Positions 9,103 to 17,870 of a DNA stretch of 40,045 nucleotides are shown here, piece by piece. Source of the DNA: Nocardioidaceae bacterium (GTDB lineage: Bacteria; Actinomycetota; Actinomycetes; Propionibacteriales; Nocardioidaceae); NCBI GenBank assembly GCA_013695785.1, contig JACCZT010000034.1:1-40045 (forward strand). The letters are read 5' to 3'. The notes under the pieces are model-generated. The model was not told the origin of the DNA and did no database searches. It saw nothing but the letters and a program-made list of their open reading frames with translations. Every line of letters begins with the position of its first letter. Position 1 is the stretch's first letter. Both the position numbers and the translations under genes were made by a program.

Positions 9103-10287
9103 TCAGTCGAAGAGCTGGGGACGGTTGATGTAGCGGCCGACCGGGATGAGCGGCAAGGCGAGCACGGCCAGGACGGTCACCGGCACCGCCCACGAGCCGG
9201 TGACGTCCTGCAACAGACCGGCGCCGAACGGTCCGATCGCGGCCATGAGGTAACCGACCCCTTGCACGAAGCTGGACAGGGCCGCGGTGCCGCCGGGGGT
9301 ACGCGAACGCTGCCCGAGCATCGTCATCACCCAGGAGAACGATGCGCCGCCGAGACCGAGCAGCAGCGCCCACAGCCACGGTGCCGTGGTAGCGAACAGC
9401 AGTACTCCGACCCAGCCGGCGGCGGTGGTGATCCCGAAGATCCATGGCAGGACGGGGCGCGCACCCACGCGGCGCATGATCGCGGGGAGGGCGAGGGTCG
9501 TCGGGATGCCGACGCCGCTGACGATCGTCTGCATCAACGCGGCCGTGCCCGGAGTGAGTCCGGCGGCGGTGTAGATCTCTGGCAGCCAGCCGAATTGTGT
9601 GTACGCCTGCGCCGACTGCAGCGCGAAGAAGAGTGCCATCGCCCATGCCAACCGCGAGCGCATCGTCTGCCGCAGGGTGACCGCCGACGGATCAGTCGTC
9701 GCAACTCGTACGTCGTGGCGCAGCAGGAACAGCCACGGCAGCAACGTGATGCCGGCGACGACTCCCCAGGCGAGCAAGCCGCCGCGCCAGCCGCCGGTGA
9801 CGTCGGACAACGGCACGGTCACCGCCGAGGACAAGGTCGCGCCGGTCAAGATGGCGGCGGTGTAGAAGGCGCTGACCGTCGGCACATGGCTCGGGAAGTG
9901 TCGCTTGACGAGCGCGGGCAGGATCACGTTGCCGGTCGCCGCGCCGGCGAGGGCGAAGCCCGACGCCAGGTTGAACAGCGTCGGCGAGGACGTCATCACG
10001 CGCAGGACCAGCCCCGTCGCGATGACGAGCAACGAGAGCGCCGCCGTACGGTGCAGGCCGATGCCGCGGACGACTCCACCCGCGGTGCTGCCGAACACCG
10101 CGAAGCACAACACCGGCAGCGTCGTGACGACACCTCCGACCGTCGCGGACATGCCGAGGTCGGCACGGACGGCGGCCAGCACCACACCGACGCTTCCGAC
10201 GGCGGCACGCAGGTTGAGGGCGAGAAGTATCAGGGCGACCAGGACGAACACTCGCGCGGCACGGGACTCGGGGCGGGCGTTGGACAC
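9103..10287 (-). CDS. MFS transporter, CynX/NimT-like
   Basis: Twelve-TM-like hydrophobic pattern; NLRAAVGSVGVVLAAVRADLGMSATVGGVVTTLPVLCF is typical of CynX-like MFS. Start taken at GTG 10287 (VSNARPESR). Confidence 0.87.
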   Translation of the reverse strand: MSNARPESRAARVFVLVALILLALNLRAAVGSVGVVLAAVRADLGMSATVGGVVTTLPVLCFAVFGSTAGGVVRGIGLHRTAALSLLVIATGLVLRVMTSSPTLFNLASGFALAGAATGNVILPALVKRHFPSHVPTVSAFYTAAILTGATLSSAVTVPLSDVTGGWRGGLLAWGVVAGITLLPWLFLLRHDVRVATTDPSAVTLRQTMRSRLAWAMALFFALQSAQAYTQFGWLPEIYTAAGLTPGTAALMQTIVSGVGIPTTLALPAIMRRVGARPVLPWIFGITTAAGWVGVLLFATTAPWLWALLLGLGGASFSWVMTMLGQRSRTPGGTAALSSFVQGVGYLMAAIGPFGAGLLQDVTGSWAVPVTVLAVLALPLIPVGRYINRPQLFD

Positions 10288-10321
10288 CGCCCCATCCTGC
10301 ACCGACCGGTAACCTGCGTCC

Positions 10322-11080
10322 GTGCCACCACCTGAAGAGGTCCCCAATCCGCAGCTGCCGATCGTGCAGCGACTGCGGATCCGCTACGCCAAGCGCGGGC
10401 GGCTGCGGTTCACCAGCCACCGCGACTTCGCCCGCGCCTTCGAACGTGCCGTACGCCGCGCCGGCGTCCCCATCGCCTTCTCCTCCGGCTACTCGCCCCA
10501 CCCCAAGATCTCCTACGCTGGTGCGTCGCCGACGGGAGCGTCGAGCGAGGCGGAGTACCTCGAGATCGCGGTCACCCGCAGGTGCGAGCCCGCGCGGGTC
10601 CGGGACGCCCTCGACGCCGCGCTGCCCGACGGCCTCGATCTGCTCGAGATCGTGGTGGGTGACCCTGAGCGCGGCTCGCTCGCTGACCGCCTCGATGCCA
10701 GCGAGTGGCAGATTCGGCTGCCCGGCGTCGAGCCGGCAGAAGCGGCAGCGGCCGTCGACGCGTTCCTTGCCGCCCGCGAGGTCGAGGTCGAGCGCATGAC
10801 CAAGAAGGGAGTGCGCACCTTCGACTGTCGCGCGGCCGTGGCGAGCCTCTCTGCCACGTCCGATGCGGATCCTGACCAACCGTGTGCGATACTCGTCATG
10901 GTTGTACGGCATGCAACACCCGCTGTGCGACCCGACGATGTTCTCGCCGGACTCCGTGCGATCGCGGGGCTCGTGCCACCGGTTTGGCCACACGCGAACC
11001 GCGCGGCACAGGGGCCCCTCGACGAACGAACCGGCACGGTCGGCGATCCGTTCGTTCTCGACCGCGACGCGTCGCGCTAG
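10322..11080 (+). CDS. TIGR03936-family radical SAM-linked protein (DUF2344)
   Basis: RLRIRYAKRGRLRFTSHRDFARAFERAVRRAGVPIAFSSGYSPHPKISYA is characteristic; located upstream of RNase E/G. Confidence 0.93.
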   Translation: MPPPEEVPNPQLPIVQRLRIRYAKRGRLRFTSHRDFARAFERAVRRAGVPIAFSSGYSPHPKISYAGASPTGASSEAEYLEIAVTRRCEPARVRDALDAALPDGLDLLEIVVGDPERGSLADRLDASEWQIRLPGVEPAEAAAAVDAFLAAREVEVERMTKKGVRTFDCRAAVASLSATSDADPDQPCAILVMVVRHATPAVRPDDVLAGLRAIAGLVPPVWPHANRAAQGPLDERTGTVGDPFVLDRDASR

Positions 11081-11283
11081 CAGCGCCCCACCGGGCGGGG
11101 CCGGCGTGCACGCTGACCGCGGCAGTGCGAGGGAGAGCCGTGACAGGCCGGCAACCATGGAGGACGTCGCCGAAGCCCGATCATCTCGGGCTCCACCGCA
11201 GGCTTCAGTTCGGCGCAACCCACCGAACGACAGACACGGCCCCGCGCGACTCAGCATGATCGCGCCAGGGCGAAGGAGAGCTG
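11081..11283 (+). promoter_or_regulatory. Candidate structured 5' leader of the RNase E/G mRNA
   Basis: About 200-nt non-coding gap with several inverted repeats: GCCCC/GGGGC (11085-11101), AGCCCGA/TCGGGCT (11174-11192), CGCCGAA/TTCGGCG (11168-11215), GTTCGG/CCGAAC (11208-11228), GCGCGA/TCGCGC (11244-11265), then GAAGGAGAG before the ATG. Confidence 0.5.
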
Positions 11284-14067
11284 ATGCTCGACGACACCGA
11301 CACACCCAAGAACGCCACCACCACCGGACGCACCCGCCGGCGCGCGGTCTCCCGCCCGTCCGGCCCACCCGCCGAACCCCCGGCTGCCGCCGCTGAGGCA
11401 ACACCGGACGCGAGCGGGCATGACACCGACGCACCGACATCCACCGCACCGGACGCGAGCGGGCATGACACCGACGCACCGACATCCACCGCCAAGAAGG
11501 CCCCGGCGAAGAAGACCGCCGCGAAGAGGTCGACCGCCAAGAAGTCAGTAGCCAAGACGTCGGTGGCCGCGACACCTGACGAGCCGGCCGCCGAGGTCAA
11601 GACCGAGAGCGCGGCCGAGCCAGCCACAGACACAGACACACCGGCCCGCAAGAAGCCGGCGCGCAGGCCCGCCAAGCAGGCTCCCGCCGTCTTCTCGGGC
11701 ATGGACGACGACCCTGAGTCCACGGTCGGGACGACGCCTCGGCGTCGAGCCAAGAAGGCGACCGCCGCAGCAGATGGCCCAGACGAGCTGGCAGCTGCTT
11801 CGCCTGAGGCGCCGGCGACGTTCGTCGCACCGCTGTTCCAGGCGCCGGACTCGAGCAAGGCCGCAGCGCGCAAGCCGGCCAAGAAGGCCGCCCAGCCAAG
11901 TCTCGCGCCGGCCGCCGATGACGACGCCGACAGGCCCCCCACCGACGTGGAACAGAGCGACGACGCCGACGACACCGATGAGGACGGTGCTCCGCGTCGT
12001 CGTCGTCGCCGCGGTGGACGACGCCGTCGCAAGAGCGGAGCCGACGGCGAGTCACTCGACGAGGCCTCGGACGACGTGGCCGTACCCGCTGACGGAGCCG
12101 ACGGAGCCGCTGCCGCGAGCGCGGCCGACAGCGGCGAGGAGGACGGCGGGCAGGACGACGCCGAAGACCCCGAGGACGCCGAAGGTGGCGGCAGCACGAC
12201 TCGTCGCCGTCGTCGTCGCCGCCGCCGCGGCGAGGGTGACGACCTGTCGTCGGACGACGCGCCCAACACCGTCGTACGCATCCGCGAACCCCGCAACGCC
12301 GCGGACGAGATCACCAGCGTCTCGGGCTCGACCCGCCTCGAGGCCAAGAAGCAGCGTCGCCGTGAGGGACGCGAAGCCGGCCGTCGTCGCGCACCGATCG
12401 TCTCTGAGTCTGAGTTCCTGGCCAGACGAGAGTCGGTCAAGCGCGAGATGGTCATCCGTCAGAGGTCGGACCTCACCCAGATCGCGGTGGTGGAAGATGA
12501 CGTGCTGGTCGAGCACTACGTCGCGCGGGAGTCGCAGACGTCGCTGATCGGCAACGTCTACCTCGGCCGCGTCCAGAACGTCCTGCCGAGCATGGAGGCG
12601 GCGTTCGTCGACATCGGCAAGGGTCGCAACGCCGTCCTGTACGCCGGAGAGGTCGACTGGAACGCCCTCGGGAACGGCAAGCAGCGCAAGATCGAGGAGG
12701 TCCTGAAGTCGGGCCAGACGGTCCTGGTCCAGGTGACCAAGGATCCGATCGGGCACAAGGGCGCGCGCCTGACCAGTCAGGTCAGCCTCGCCGGACGCTT
12801 CCTCGTCTACGTGCCGGCTGGCCAGACCAGTGGCATCTCCCGCAAGCTTCCCGACGGCGAGCGCAACCGTTTGAAGGGTCTTCTCAAGGATGTCCTGCCC
12901 GAGGACGCCGGCGTCATCATCCGTACCGCCGCTGAGGGAGCGACCGAGGAGCAGCTGACCCGCGACGTCAGTGCGTTGACCGCACGCTGGGACGACATCG
13001 AGCGCAAGGCCAACGACGGCAAGGCTCCGCAGCTGCTGTACGGCGAGCCGGACCTGATGATCAAGGTGGTCCGCGACCTGTTCAACGAGGACTTCGCCCG
13101 CCTCGTCGTCGAGGGTGACGACGCCTGGGACATGATCGAGGGGTACGTCGGCCACGTCGCACCTGACCTCGCCGACCGACTGCAGCGGTGGGGCGCCAGC
13201 GAACCCAAGAACACGTTCGAGGCGTATCGGATCGACGAGCAGATCGCGAAGGGCATGGACCGCAAGGTCTGGCTGCCGTCGGGCGGATCCTTGGTCATCG
13301 ACCGCACCGAGGCCATGACCGTCGTCGACGTCAACACCGGCAAGTTCACCGGATCCGGCGGCAACCTGGAGGAGACGGTCACCAAGAACAACCTCGAGGC
13401 GGCCGAGGAGATCGTGCGCCAGCTACGGCTGCGTGACATCGGCGGCATCATCGTCATCGACTTCATCGACATGGTTCTGGAGAACAACCGCGACCTCGTC
13501 CTGCGCCGGCTCGTCGAGTGCCTGGGCCGTGACCGTACGCGACACCAGGTCGCGGAGGTGACGTCGCTCGGGCTCGTCCAGATGACGCGCAAGCGGATCG
13601 GTACCGGCCTGCTGGAGGCGTTCAGCGAACCCTGTGCGCACTGCCACGGTCGTGGGCTCACCGTCCACGACCAGCCGGTCGAGCCGCACAGTCACGACGA
13701 CTCTGCCGGCCGCGGCACCCGGCGTCGCGGCGGTAGGGGTGGGGACAACCTGGCCGGCGGCGGCGGCAACAGCCGAGGCCGCGGCGAGCGCACTCCCGAA
13801 CCGGCTCCCCAACCGGCGCCCGAGCCAGTGTCCGAAGCCTCGCCTTCCGCGCCAGAGCCGGCGTCTGCCTCGACCGAGCCGGCGCCGACAACGCCGCCAC
13901 GACCGGCGATGCAACCCGCTACCACGCCGACCGCGACGACCCCACAGGCGACCAGCCCCCAACCGCCTCGTCGGCGCAGTGCTCGTCGCCCGGCCGGTGC
14001 GGCCACCGTCGCTGATGCGCCGCAGGCACCGGATTCCGTTTTGACCAGCGAGGGCCAGGCTCCGTAG
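11284..14067 (+). CDS. rne: Rne/Rng family ribonuclease (RNase E/G), with long disordered N- and C-terminal extensions
   Basis: S1 and catalytic core (IGNVYLGRVQNVLPSMEAAFVDIGKGRNAVLYAGEV; MTVVDVNTGKFTGSGGNLEETVTKNNLEAAEEIVRQLRLRDIGGIIVIDFIDM), Zn-link CAHCHGRG, Arg/Ala/Pro-rich termini. Confidence 0.96.
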   Translation: MLDDTDTPKNATTTGRTRRRAVSRPSGPPAEPPAAAAEATPDASGHDTDAPTSTAPDASGHDTDAPTSTAKKAPAKKTAAKRSTAKKSVAKTSVAATPDEPAAEVKTESAAEPATDTDTPARKKPARRPAKQAPAVFSGMDDDPESTVGTTPRRRAKKATAAADGPDELAAASPEAPATFVAPLFQAPDSSKAAARKPAKKAAQPSLAPAADDDADRPPTDVEQSDDADDTDEDGAPRRRRRRGGRRRRKSGADGESLDEASDDVAVPADGADGAAAASAADSGEEDGGQDDAEDPEDAEGGGSTTRRRRRRRRRGEGDDLSSDDAPNTVVRIREPRNAADEITSVSGSTRLEAKKQRRREGREAGRRRAPIVSESEFLARRESVKREMVIRQRSDLTQIAVVEDDVLVEHYVARESQTSLIGNVYLGRVQNVLPSMEAAFVDIGKGRNAVLYAGEVDWNALGNGKQRKIEEVLKSGQTVLVQVTKDPIGHKGARLTSQVSLAGRFLVYVPAGQTSGISRKLPDGERNRLKGLLKDVLPEDAGVIIRTAAEGATEEQLTRDVSALTARWDDIERKANDGKAPQLLYGEPDLMIKVVRDLFNEDFARLVVEGDDAWDMIEGYVGHVAPDLADRLQRWGASEPKNTFEAYRIDEQIAKGMDRKVWLPSGGSLVIDRTEAMTVVDVNTGKFTGSGGNLEETVTKNNLEAAEEIVRQLRLRDIGGIIVIDFIDMVLENNRDLVLRRLVECLGRDRTRHQVAEVTSLGLVQMTRKRIGTGLLEAFSEPCAHCHGRGLTVHDQPVEPHSHDDSAGRGTRRRGGRGGDNLAGGGGNSRGRGERTPEPAPQPAPEPVSEASPSAPEPASASTEPAPTTPPRPAMQPATTPTATTPQATSPQPPRRRSARRPAGAATVADAPQAPDSVLTSEGQAP
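11402..11491 (+). repeat. 45-bp perfect tandem duplication (two copies) within the RNase E/G N-terminal extension
   Basis: Units 11402-11446 and 11447-11491 are identical; in frame, encoding PDASGHDTDAPTSTA twice. Confidence 0.97.
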
Positions 14068-14070
14068 ACT
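14041..14070 (+). promoter_or_regulatory. Candidate sigma70/HrdB-type promoter for rplU-rpmA
   Basis: TTGACC (14041-14046), 18-nt spacer, TAGACT (14065-14070), overlapping the RNase E/G stop codon. Confidence 0.6.
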
Positions 14071-14077
14071 GGCTCTT

Positions 14078-14160
14078 CGGTGTGTGCCTCGCACGCCGTC
14101 ATTCGCCCCGCACAAGGCGCGTCCGCAGACGCCGCCTGACCAACAGGAAGTGAGTCCGCG
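14078..14160 (+). promoter_or_regulatory. Candidate rplU (L21) mRNA leader with hairpins
   Basis: CGGTGTGT/GCACGCCG 8-bp stem with 2 GU pairs (14078-14085/14091-14098) and GCGTC-CGCA-GACGC (14119-14132). Confidence 0.4.
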
Positions 14161-14469
14161 GTGTACGCGATCGTGCGCAGTGGCGCCAAGCAGCAGAAGG
14201 TCGTCGTCGGCGACGTCATCGAGATCGACAAGGTGTCCACGCCGGCCGGCGAGTCCATGCAGCTTCCCGCGGTCCTGCTCGTCGACGGCGACACCGTGAC
14301 CTCCGATGCACCCTCGCTGGCCAAGGTGTCGGTGACGGCGGAAGTCGTGGGCGCGTCCAAAGGTCCCAAGATCCGCATCCAGAAGTTCAAGAACAAGACT
14401 GGTTACAAGAAGCGCCAAGGGCACCGCCAGCACTACACCCAGGTGAGAGTCACCGGCATCAACGCGTGA
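14161..14469 (+). CDS. rplU: 50S ribosomal protein L21
   Basis: [25 protein letters not shown]...[26 protein letters not shown]. Confidence 0.98.
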   Translation: MYAIVRSGAKQQKVVVGDVIEIDKVSTPAGESMQLPAVLLVDGDTVTSDAPSLAKVSVTAEVVGASKGPKIRIQKFKNKTGYKKRQGHRQHYTQVRVTGINA

Positions 14470-14496
14470 CCCGAAGACACAGGCAGGACTGAAGAC

Positions 14497-14751
14497 ATGG
14501 CACACAAAAAGGGCGCGGCCTCCACCAGGAACGGTCGCGACTCCAACTCGCAGCGCCTCGGCGTCAAGCGCTTCGGCGGCCAGCAGGTCAACGCCGGTGA
14601 GATCATCCTCCGCCAGCGCGGCACCCACTTCCACCCCGGAGCCGGCGTCGGGCGCGGCGGCGACGACACCCTCTTCGCCCTTGCCGCCGGCGCTGTCGAG
14701 TTCGGCACCCGACGCGGCCGCAAGGTCGTCAACATCGTCCCGGCCGAGTAG
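14497..14751 (+). CDS. rpmA: 50S ribosomal protein L27
   Basis: [48 protein letters not shown]. Confidence 0.98.
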   Translation: MAHKKGAASTRNGRDSNSQRLGVKRFGGQQVNAGEIILRQRGTHFHPGAGVGRGGDDTLFALAAGAVEFGTRRGRKVVNIVPAE

Positions 14752-14776
14752 TCAGGACGCAGTGACGAGGTAACCG

Positions 14777-16294
14777 ATGGCGATTCCGACGTTTGTCGAC
14801 CGCGTGACGTTGCACGTCTCCGGCGGCTCTGGCGGAAACGGGATCGCATCGGTGCACCGGGAGAAGTTCAAGCCGCTCGGCGGCCCCGACGGCGGCAACG
14901 GTGGGCATGGCGGCGACGTGACCTTGAAGGTCACAGCCGACGTCACCACCTTGATCGACTACCACCACGAGCCGCACCGTCGCGGGCAGAACGGTTCACA
15001 CGGCAGCGGCGGCCACCGCAACGGCGCCCATGGCGACTCGCTCGTCTTGGCTGTGCCCGACGGCACCCTCGTCCGGGGTAGCTCCGGCGAGATCCTCGCC
15101 GACCTGGTCGGGTCAGGCACCGAGCTCGTGATCGCCGCCGGTGGCCACGGCGGCCTCGGCAATGCCGCCCTGGCCTCCAGCAAGCGCAAGGCTCCCGGCT
15201 TCGCCCTCAAGGGTGAGCCGGGCGACGAGCTCACGATCACGCTCGAGCTCAAGGTTGTTGCTGACATCGGCCTTGTCGGCTTCCCCAGTGCGGGCAAATC
15301 AAGCCTGATCGCCGCCCTGTCCCGGGCGCGGCCCAAGATCGCCGACTACCCGTTCACCACCCTCGTGCCCAACCTTGGTGTCGTCGTCGCCGGGTCGACC
15401 ACCTTCACGGTCGCAGACGTGCCCGGACTGATCGAGGGCGCGAGCCAGGGCAAAGGCCTCGGCCACGACTTCCTACGGCACGTCGAACGCTGCGCCGCAC
15501 TCGTGCACGTCATCGACTGCGCCACGATCGAGCCGGGACGCGATCCCGTGAGCGACCTCGACGTGATCGAGCACGAGCTGTCCGAACACGGCGGGCTCGA
15601 CGACCGCCCGCGGCTGATCGCCCTCAACAAGGTCGACGTGCCCGACGCCGCCGAGATCGCCGGGTTCGTCCGCTCCGATCTTCGAGAACGCGGGTACGAC
15701 GTCTACGACGTGTCGGCGTCGAGCCACACCGGACTGCCCGAGCTCGCATTTGCCATGGCAGCCATCGTGCGGGCCAAGCGGTCGGCGAGCCCGGTCGCGC
15801 AGACGACACGCATCGTTCTGCGTCCGCCGAGCCAGGACGCTGAGATGTTCACCATCGACAATATCGACGGGCGCTGGGTCGTCCGGGGCGAGAAGCCGCT
15901 GCGCTGGGTACGCCAGACGGACTTCAGCAACGACGAGGCGGTCGGGTTCCTCGCCGATCGGCTCGCACGGATCGGCATCGAGGACAAGCTGCTCGCGCTC
16001 GGAGCAGAAGCCGGTGACGACATCGTGATCGGCGAGGACGCCGACTCGGTCGTCTTCGACTTCGACCCACAGGTGCAAGCGGGCGCAGAGATCCTCGGCC
16101 GACGCGGTGAGGACCTACGGCTGGAGCAGAACACCCGCCGTACGACCAAGGAACGTCGCGACACGTTGGCCGAGCACCGCGAGCACGAGGCGCTGGCCCG
16201 GGCTGCCCGCACGTCAGGCAAGGACCCGGCCGTCCCGCCGGCTCCGGCCGGTGCGGCGCCTGCGGGGGAGTTCTCCGACTTCGAGGAAGCCTAG
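14777..16294 (+). CDS. obgE: GTPase ObgE/CgtA
   Basis: Obg glycine-rich domain ([31 protein letters not shown]), G1 [11 protein letters not shown]3 [10 protein letters not shown]4 NKVD, C-terminal OCT domain. Confidence 0.97.
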   Translation: MAIPTFVDRVTLHVSGGSGGNGIASVHREKFKPLGGPDGGNGGHGGDVTLKVTADVTTLIDYHHEPHRRGQNGSHGSGGHRNGAHGDSLVLAVPDGTLVRGSSGEILADLVGSGTELVIAAGGHGGLGNAALASSKRKAPGFALKGEPGDELTITLELKVVADIGLVGFPSAGKSSLIAALSRARPKIADYPFTTLVPNLGVVVAGSTTFTVADVPGLIEGASQGKGLGHDFLRHVERCAALVHVIDCATIEPGRDPVSDLDVIEHELSEHGGLDDRPRLIALNKVDVPDAAEIAGFVRSDLRERGYDVYDVSASSHTGLPELAFAMAAIVRAKRSASPVAQTTRIVLRPPSQDAEMFTIDNIDGRWVVRGEKPLRWVRQTDFSNDEAVGFLADRLARIGIEDKLLALGAEAGDDIVIGEDADSVVFDFDPQVQAGAEILGRRGEDLRLEQNTRRTTKERRDTLAEHREHEALARAARTSGKDPAVPPAPAGAAPAGEFSDFEEA

Positions 16295-16302
16295 GCAACG
16301 AC

Positions 16303-17397
16303 GTGCGCATCGTCGTCAAGGTCGGTTCGTCCTCACTGTCGACCGTGCACGGCGGACTCGACCTGGACCGGCTCGACCTGCTCGTCGAAGCGCTTGCCGG
16401 CGCACGGCGACGTGGTGATGAGGTCGTGCTGGTCAGCTCCGGTGCGATCGCCACTGGTCTCGCGCCGCTCGGTCTCTCCACCCGACCGCGCGACCTCGCC
16501 ACCCAACAGGCTGCCGCGAGCGTTGGCCAGGGCCTGCTGATCGGGCGTTACACCGAACGTCTCGCCTCGCACGGCCTTGTCGTCGGTCAGGTGCTGTTGA
16601 CCGCTGATGACGTCACCCGGCGCAATCACTACCGCAACGCCTACCAGACCCTCGCGCGCCTGCTCGAGCTCGGTGTGCTGCCTGTCGTCAACGAGAACGA
16701 CACCGTCGCCACGAGCGAGATCCGCTTCGGTGACAACGACCGGCTCGCGGCACTCGTCGCCCACCTCGTCCACGCCGACCGGCTCGTGCTGCTGTCCGAC
16801 GTCGACGGCCTCTACGACGGCGACCCCGACGCACGCGGCTCACAGCTGATCACCGACGTGCGCTCAGAAGCCGACCTCGACGGCGTCCAGATCGTCCGTG
16901 CCCGCTCCTCACATATCGGCACCGGCGGTATGGTCACCAAGCTCGAAGCGGCGCGGATCGCCACCGGCGCGGGTATCGACGTCGTGCTGGCAGCTACCCC
17001 GTCGGTCGCCACGGTGCTCACCGGCGGACGGGTCGGTACGTACTTCCACCGGACCGGCCGCCGCCGGCCGACCCGGCTGCTGTGGCTGGCGCACGCGACA
17101 CAAGGCCTAGGACAGCTGATCCTCGACGACGGCGCCGTACGCGCGTTGCAGGGGCGCAAGGCGTCGCTGCTCCCGGCCGGAGTGGTCGGCGTGCGCGGGG
17201 ACTTCAGCGCCGGTGACCCGGTCGACCTGGTGGACCGCGCCGACGTCGTCATCGCGCGGGGGTTGGTCAACTACGACAGCGGTGAGGTGCCTTCGTTGAT
17301 CGGGCGGTCGACCCGCGACCTCGCCGAGGAGCTCGGAGCGGCCTACGAGCGTGAGCTGGTCCATCGTGACGACCTCGTACTTCTGCGCCGATCCTGA
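16303..17397 (+). CDS. proB: Glutamate 5-kinase with PUA domain
   Basis: VVKVGSSSL, VSSGAIATGLAPLG, NENDTVAT, FGDNDRLAALVA, GTGGMVTKLEAARIAT; C-terminal PUA-like domain. Confidence 0.97.
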   Translation: MRIVVKVGSSSLSTVHGGLDLDRLDLLVEALAGARRRGDEVVLVSSGAIATGLAPLGLSTRPRDLATQQAAASVGQGLLIGRYTERLASHGLVVGQVLLTADDVTRRNHYRNAYQTLARLLELGVLPVVNENDTVATSEIRFGDNDRLAALVAHLVHADRLVLLSDVDGLYDGDPDARGSQLITDVRSEADLDGVQIVRARSSHIGTGGMVTKLEAARIATGAGIDVVLAATPSVATVLTGGRVGTYFHRTGRRRPTRLLWLAHATQGLGQLILDDGAVRALQGRKASLLPAGVVGVRGDFSAGDPVDLVDRADVVIARGLVNYDSGEVPSLIGRSTRDLAEELGAAYERELVHRDDLVLLRRS

Positions 17398-17451
17398 CCC
17401 GGGCGCTCTTCACATCGTCTACCGTGGGGATTCAACGGCGGAGGGAAGTTG

Positions 17452-17814
17452 ATGGACCACCAGCAACGTCTCTGGCACGTGACGGTGACGGCCGCCGGCA
17501 ACGCCCGCGACCCCGAGATCGTCCGCGACGCGATGGAACGCCTCGGGCACCAGCACGCGTTCTTGCACTCGATCCGCTACGCGCACGACCGAGCAGAGAT
17601 CTGCTACTGGGAAGAGGCGCCGGAGATGCTCGACGCGGCCGCGATGGCGATGCGGGTGTGGAACGAGCATCGTGAGACCGCCGGGCTGCCCCGCTGGGAG
17701 GTGGTCGGGCTCGAGGTCCTCGAGCGCGCGACCTACCAGGCACGACAACAGCCGGCGACCCGACCCAGAGCAGTCGCCGTCGGGCTCAGCTCGCCGAGCC
17801 CCCTACCCTTCTAA
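17452..17814 (+). CDS. Conserved hypothetical protein (~120 aa)
   Basis: ORF with native codon bias (MDHQQRLWHVTVTAAGNARDPEIVRDAMERLGHQHAFLHSIRYAHDRAEICYWEEAPEM); ATG 17452 preceded by GGAGGGAAG. Confidence 0.7.
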   Translation: MDHQQRLWHVTVTAAGNARDPEIVRDAMERLGHQHAFLHSIRYAHDRAEICYWEEAPEMLDAAAMAMRVWNEHRETAGLPRWEVVGLEVLERATYQARQQPATRPRAVAVGLSSPSPLPF

Positions 17815-17858
17815 CGAGCCGCTGCCGGAGCGGGCAGGTGGCCCGGTGCCGGGACGGG

Positions 17859-17864
17859 TAGATT
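17859..17864 (+). promoter_or_regulatory. -10 element TAGATT of a predicted leaderless promoter for the small TM ORF and nadD operon
   Basis: TAGATT-gtggcc-ATG: hexamer ends exactly 6 nt before the ATG at 17871. Confidence 0.55.
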
Positions 17865-17870
17865 GTGGCC

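Noticed and set aside
11085-11101. Rho-independent terminator after the TIGR03936-like gene (GCCCC-ACCGGGC-GGGGC)
   Set aside because: Stem is only 5 bp and is not followed by a T-tract; kept only as part of the leader structure.
11137-11160. Classical SAM-I/SAM-IV riboswitch call
   Set aside because: Only the CCGGCAACC-like word and nearby GAGGGA match; GGTGC segment and closing stem not found by eye. Listed as a low-interest finding, not as a feature.
9692-11575. 627-aa minus-strand ORF crossing the MFS gene, the TIGR03936-like gene and the RNase E/G leader
   Set aside because: Crosses several genes on both strands; Arg/Ser-rich, no domain; the 45-bp tandem repeat also appears in it as a trivial consequence.
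12180-12235. Short CGT/CGC repeats as a microsatellite or CRISPR-like array
   Set aside because: They are Arg codons of the R-rich arm of RNase E/G; no spacer/repeat structure.
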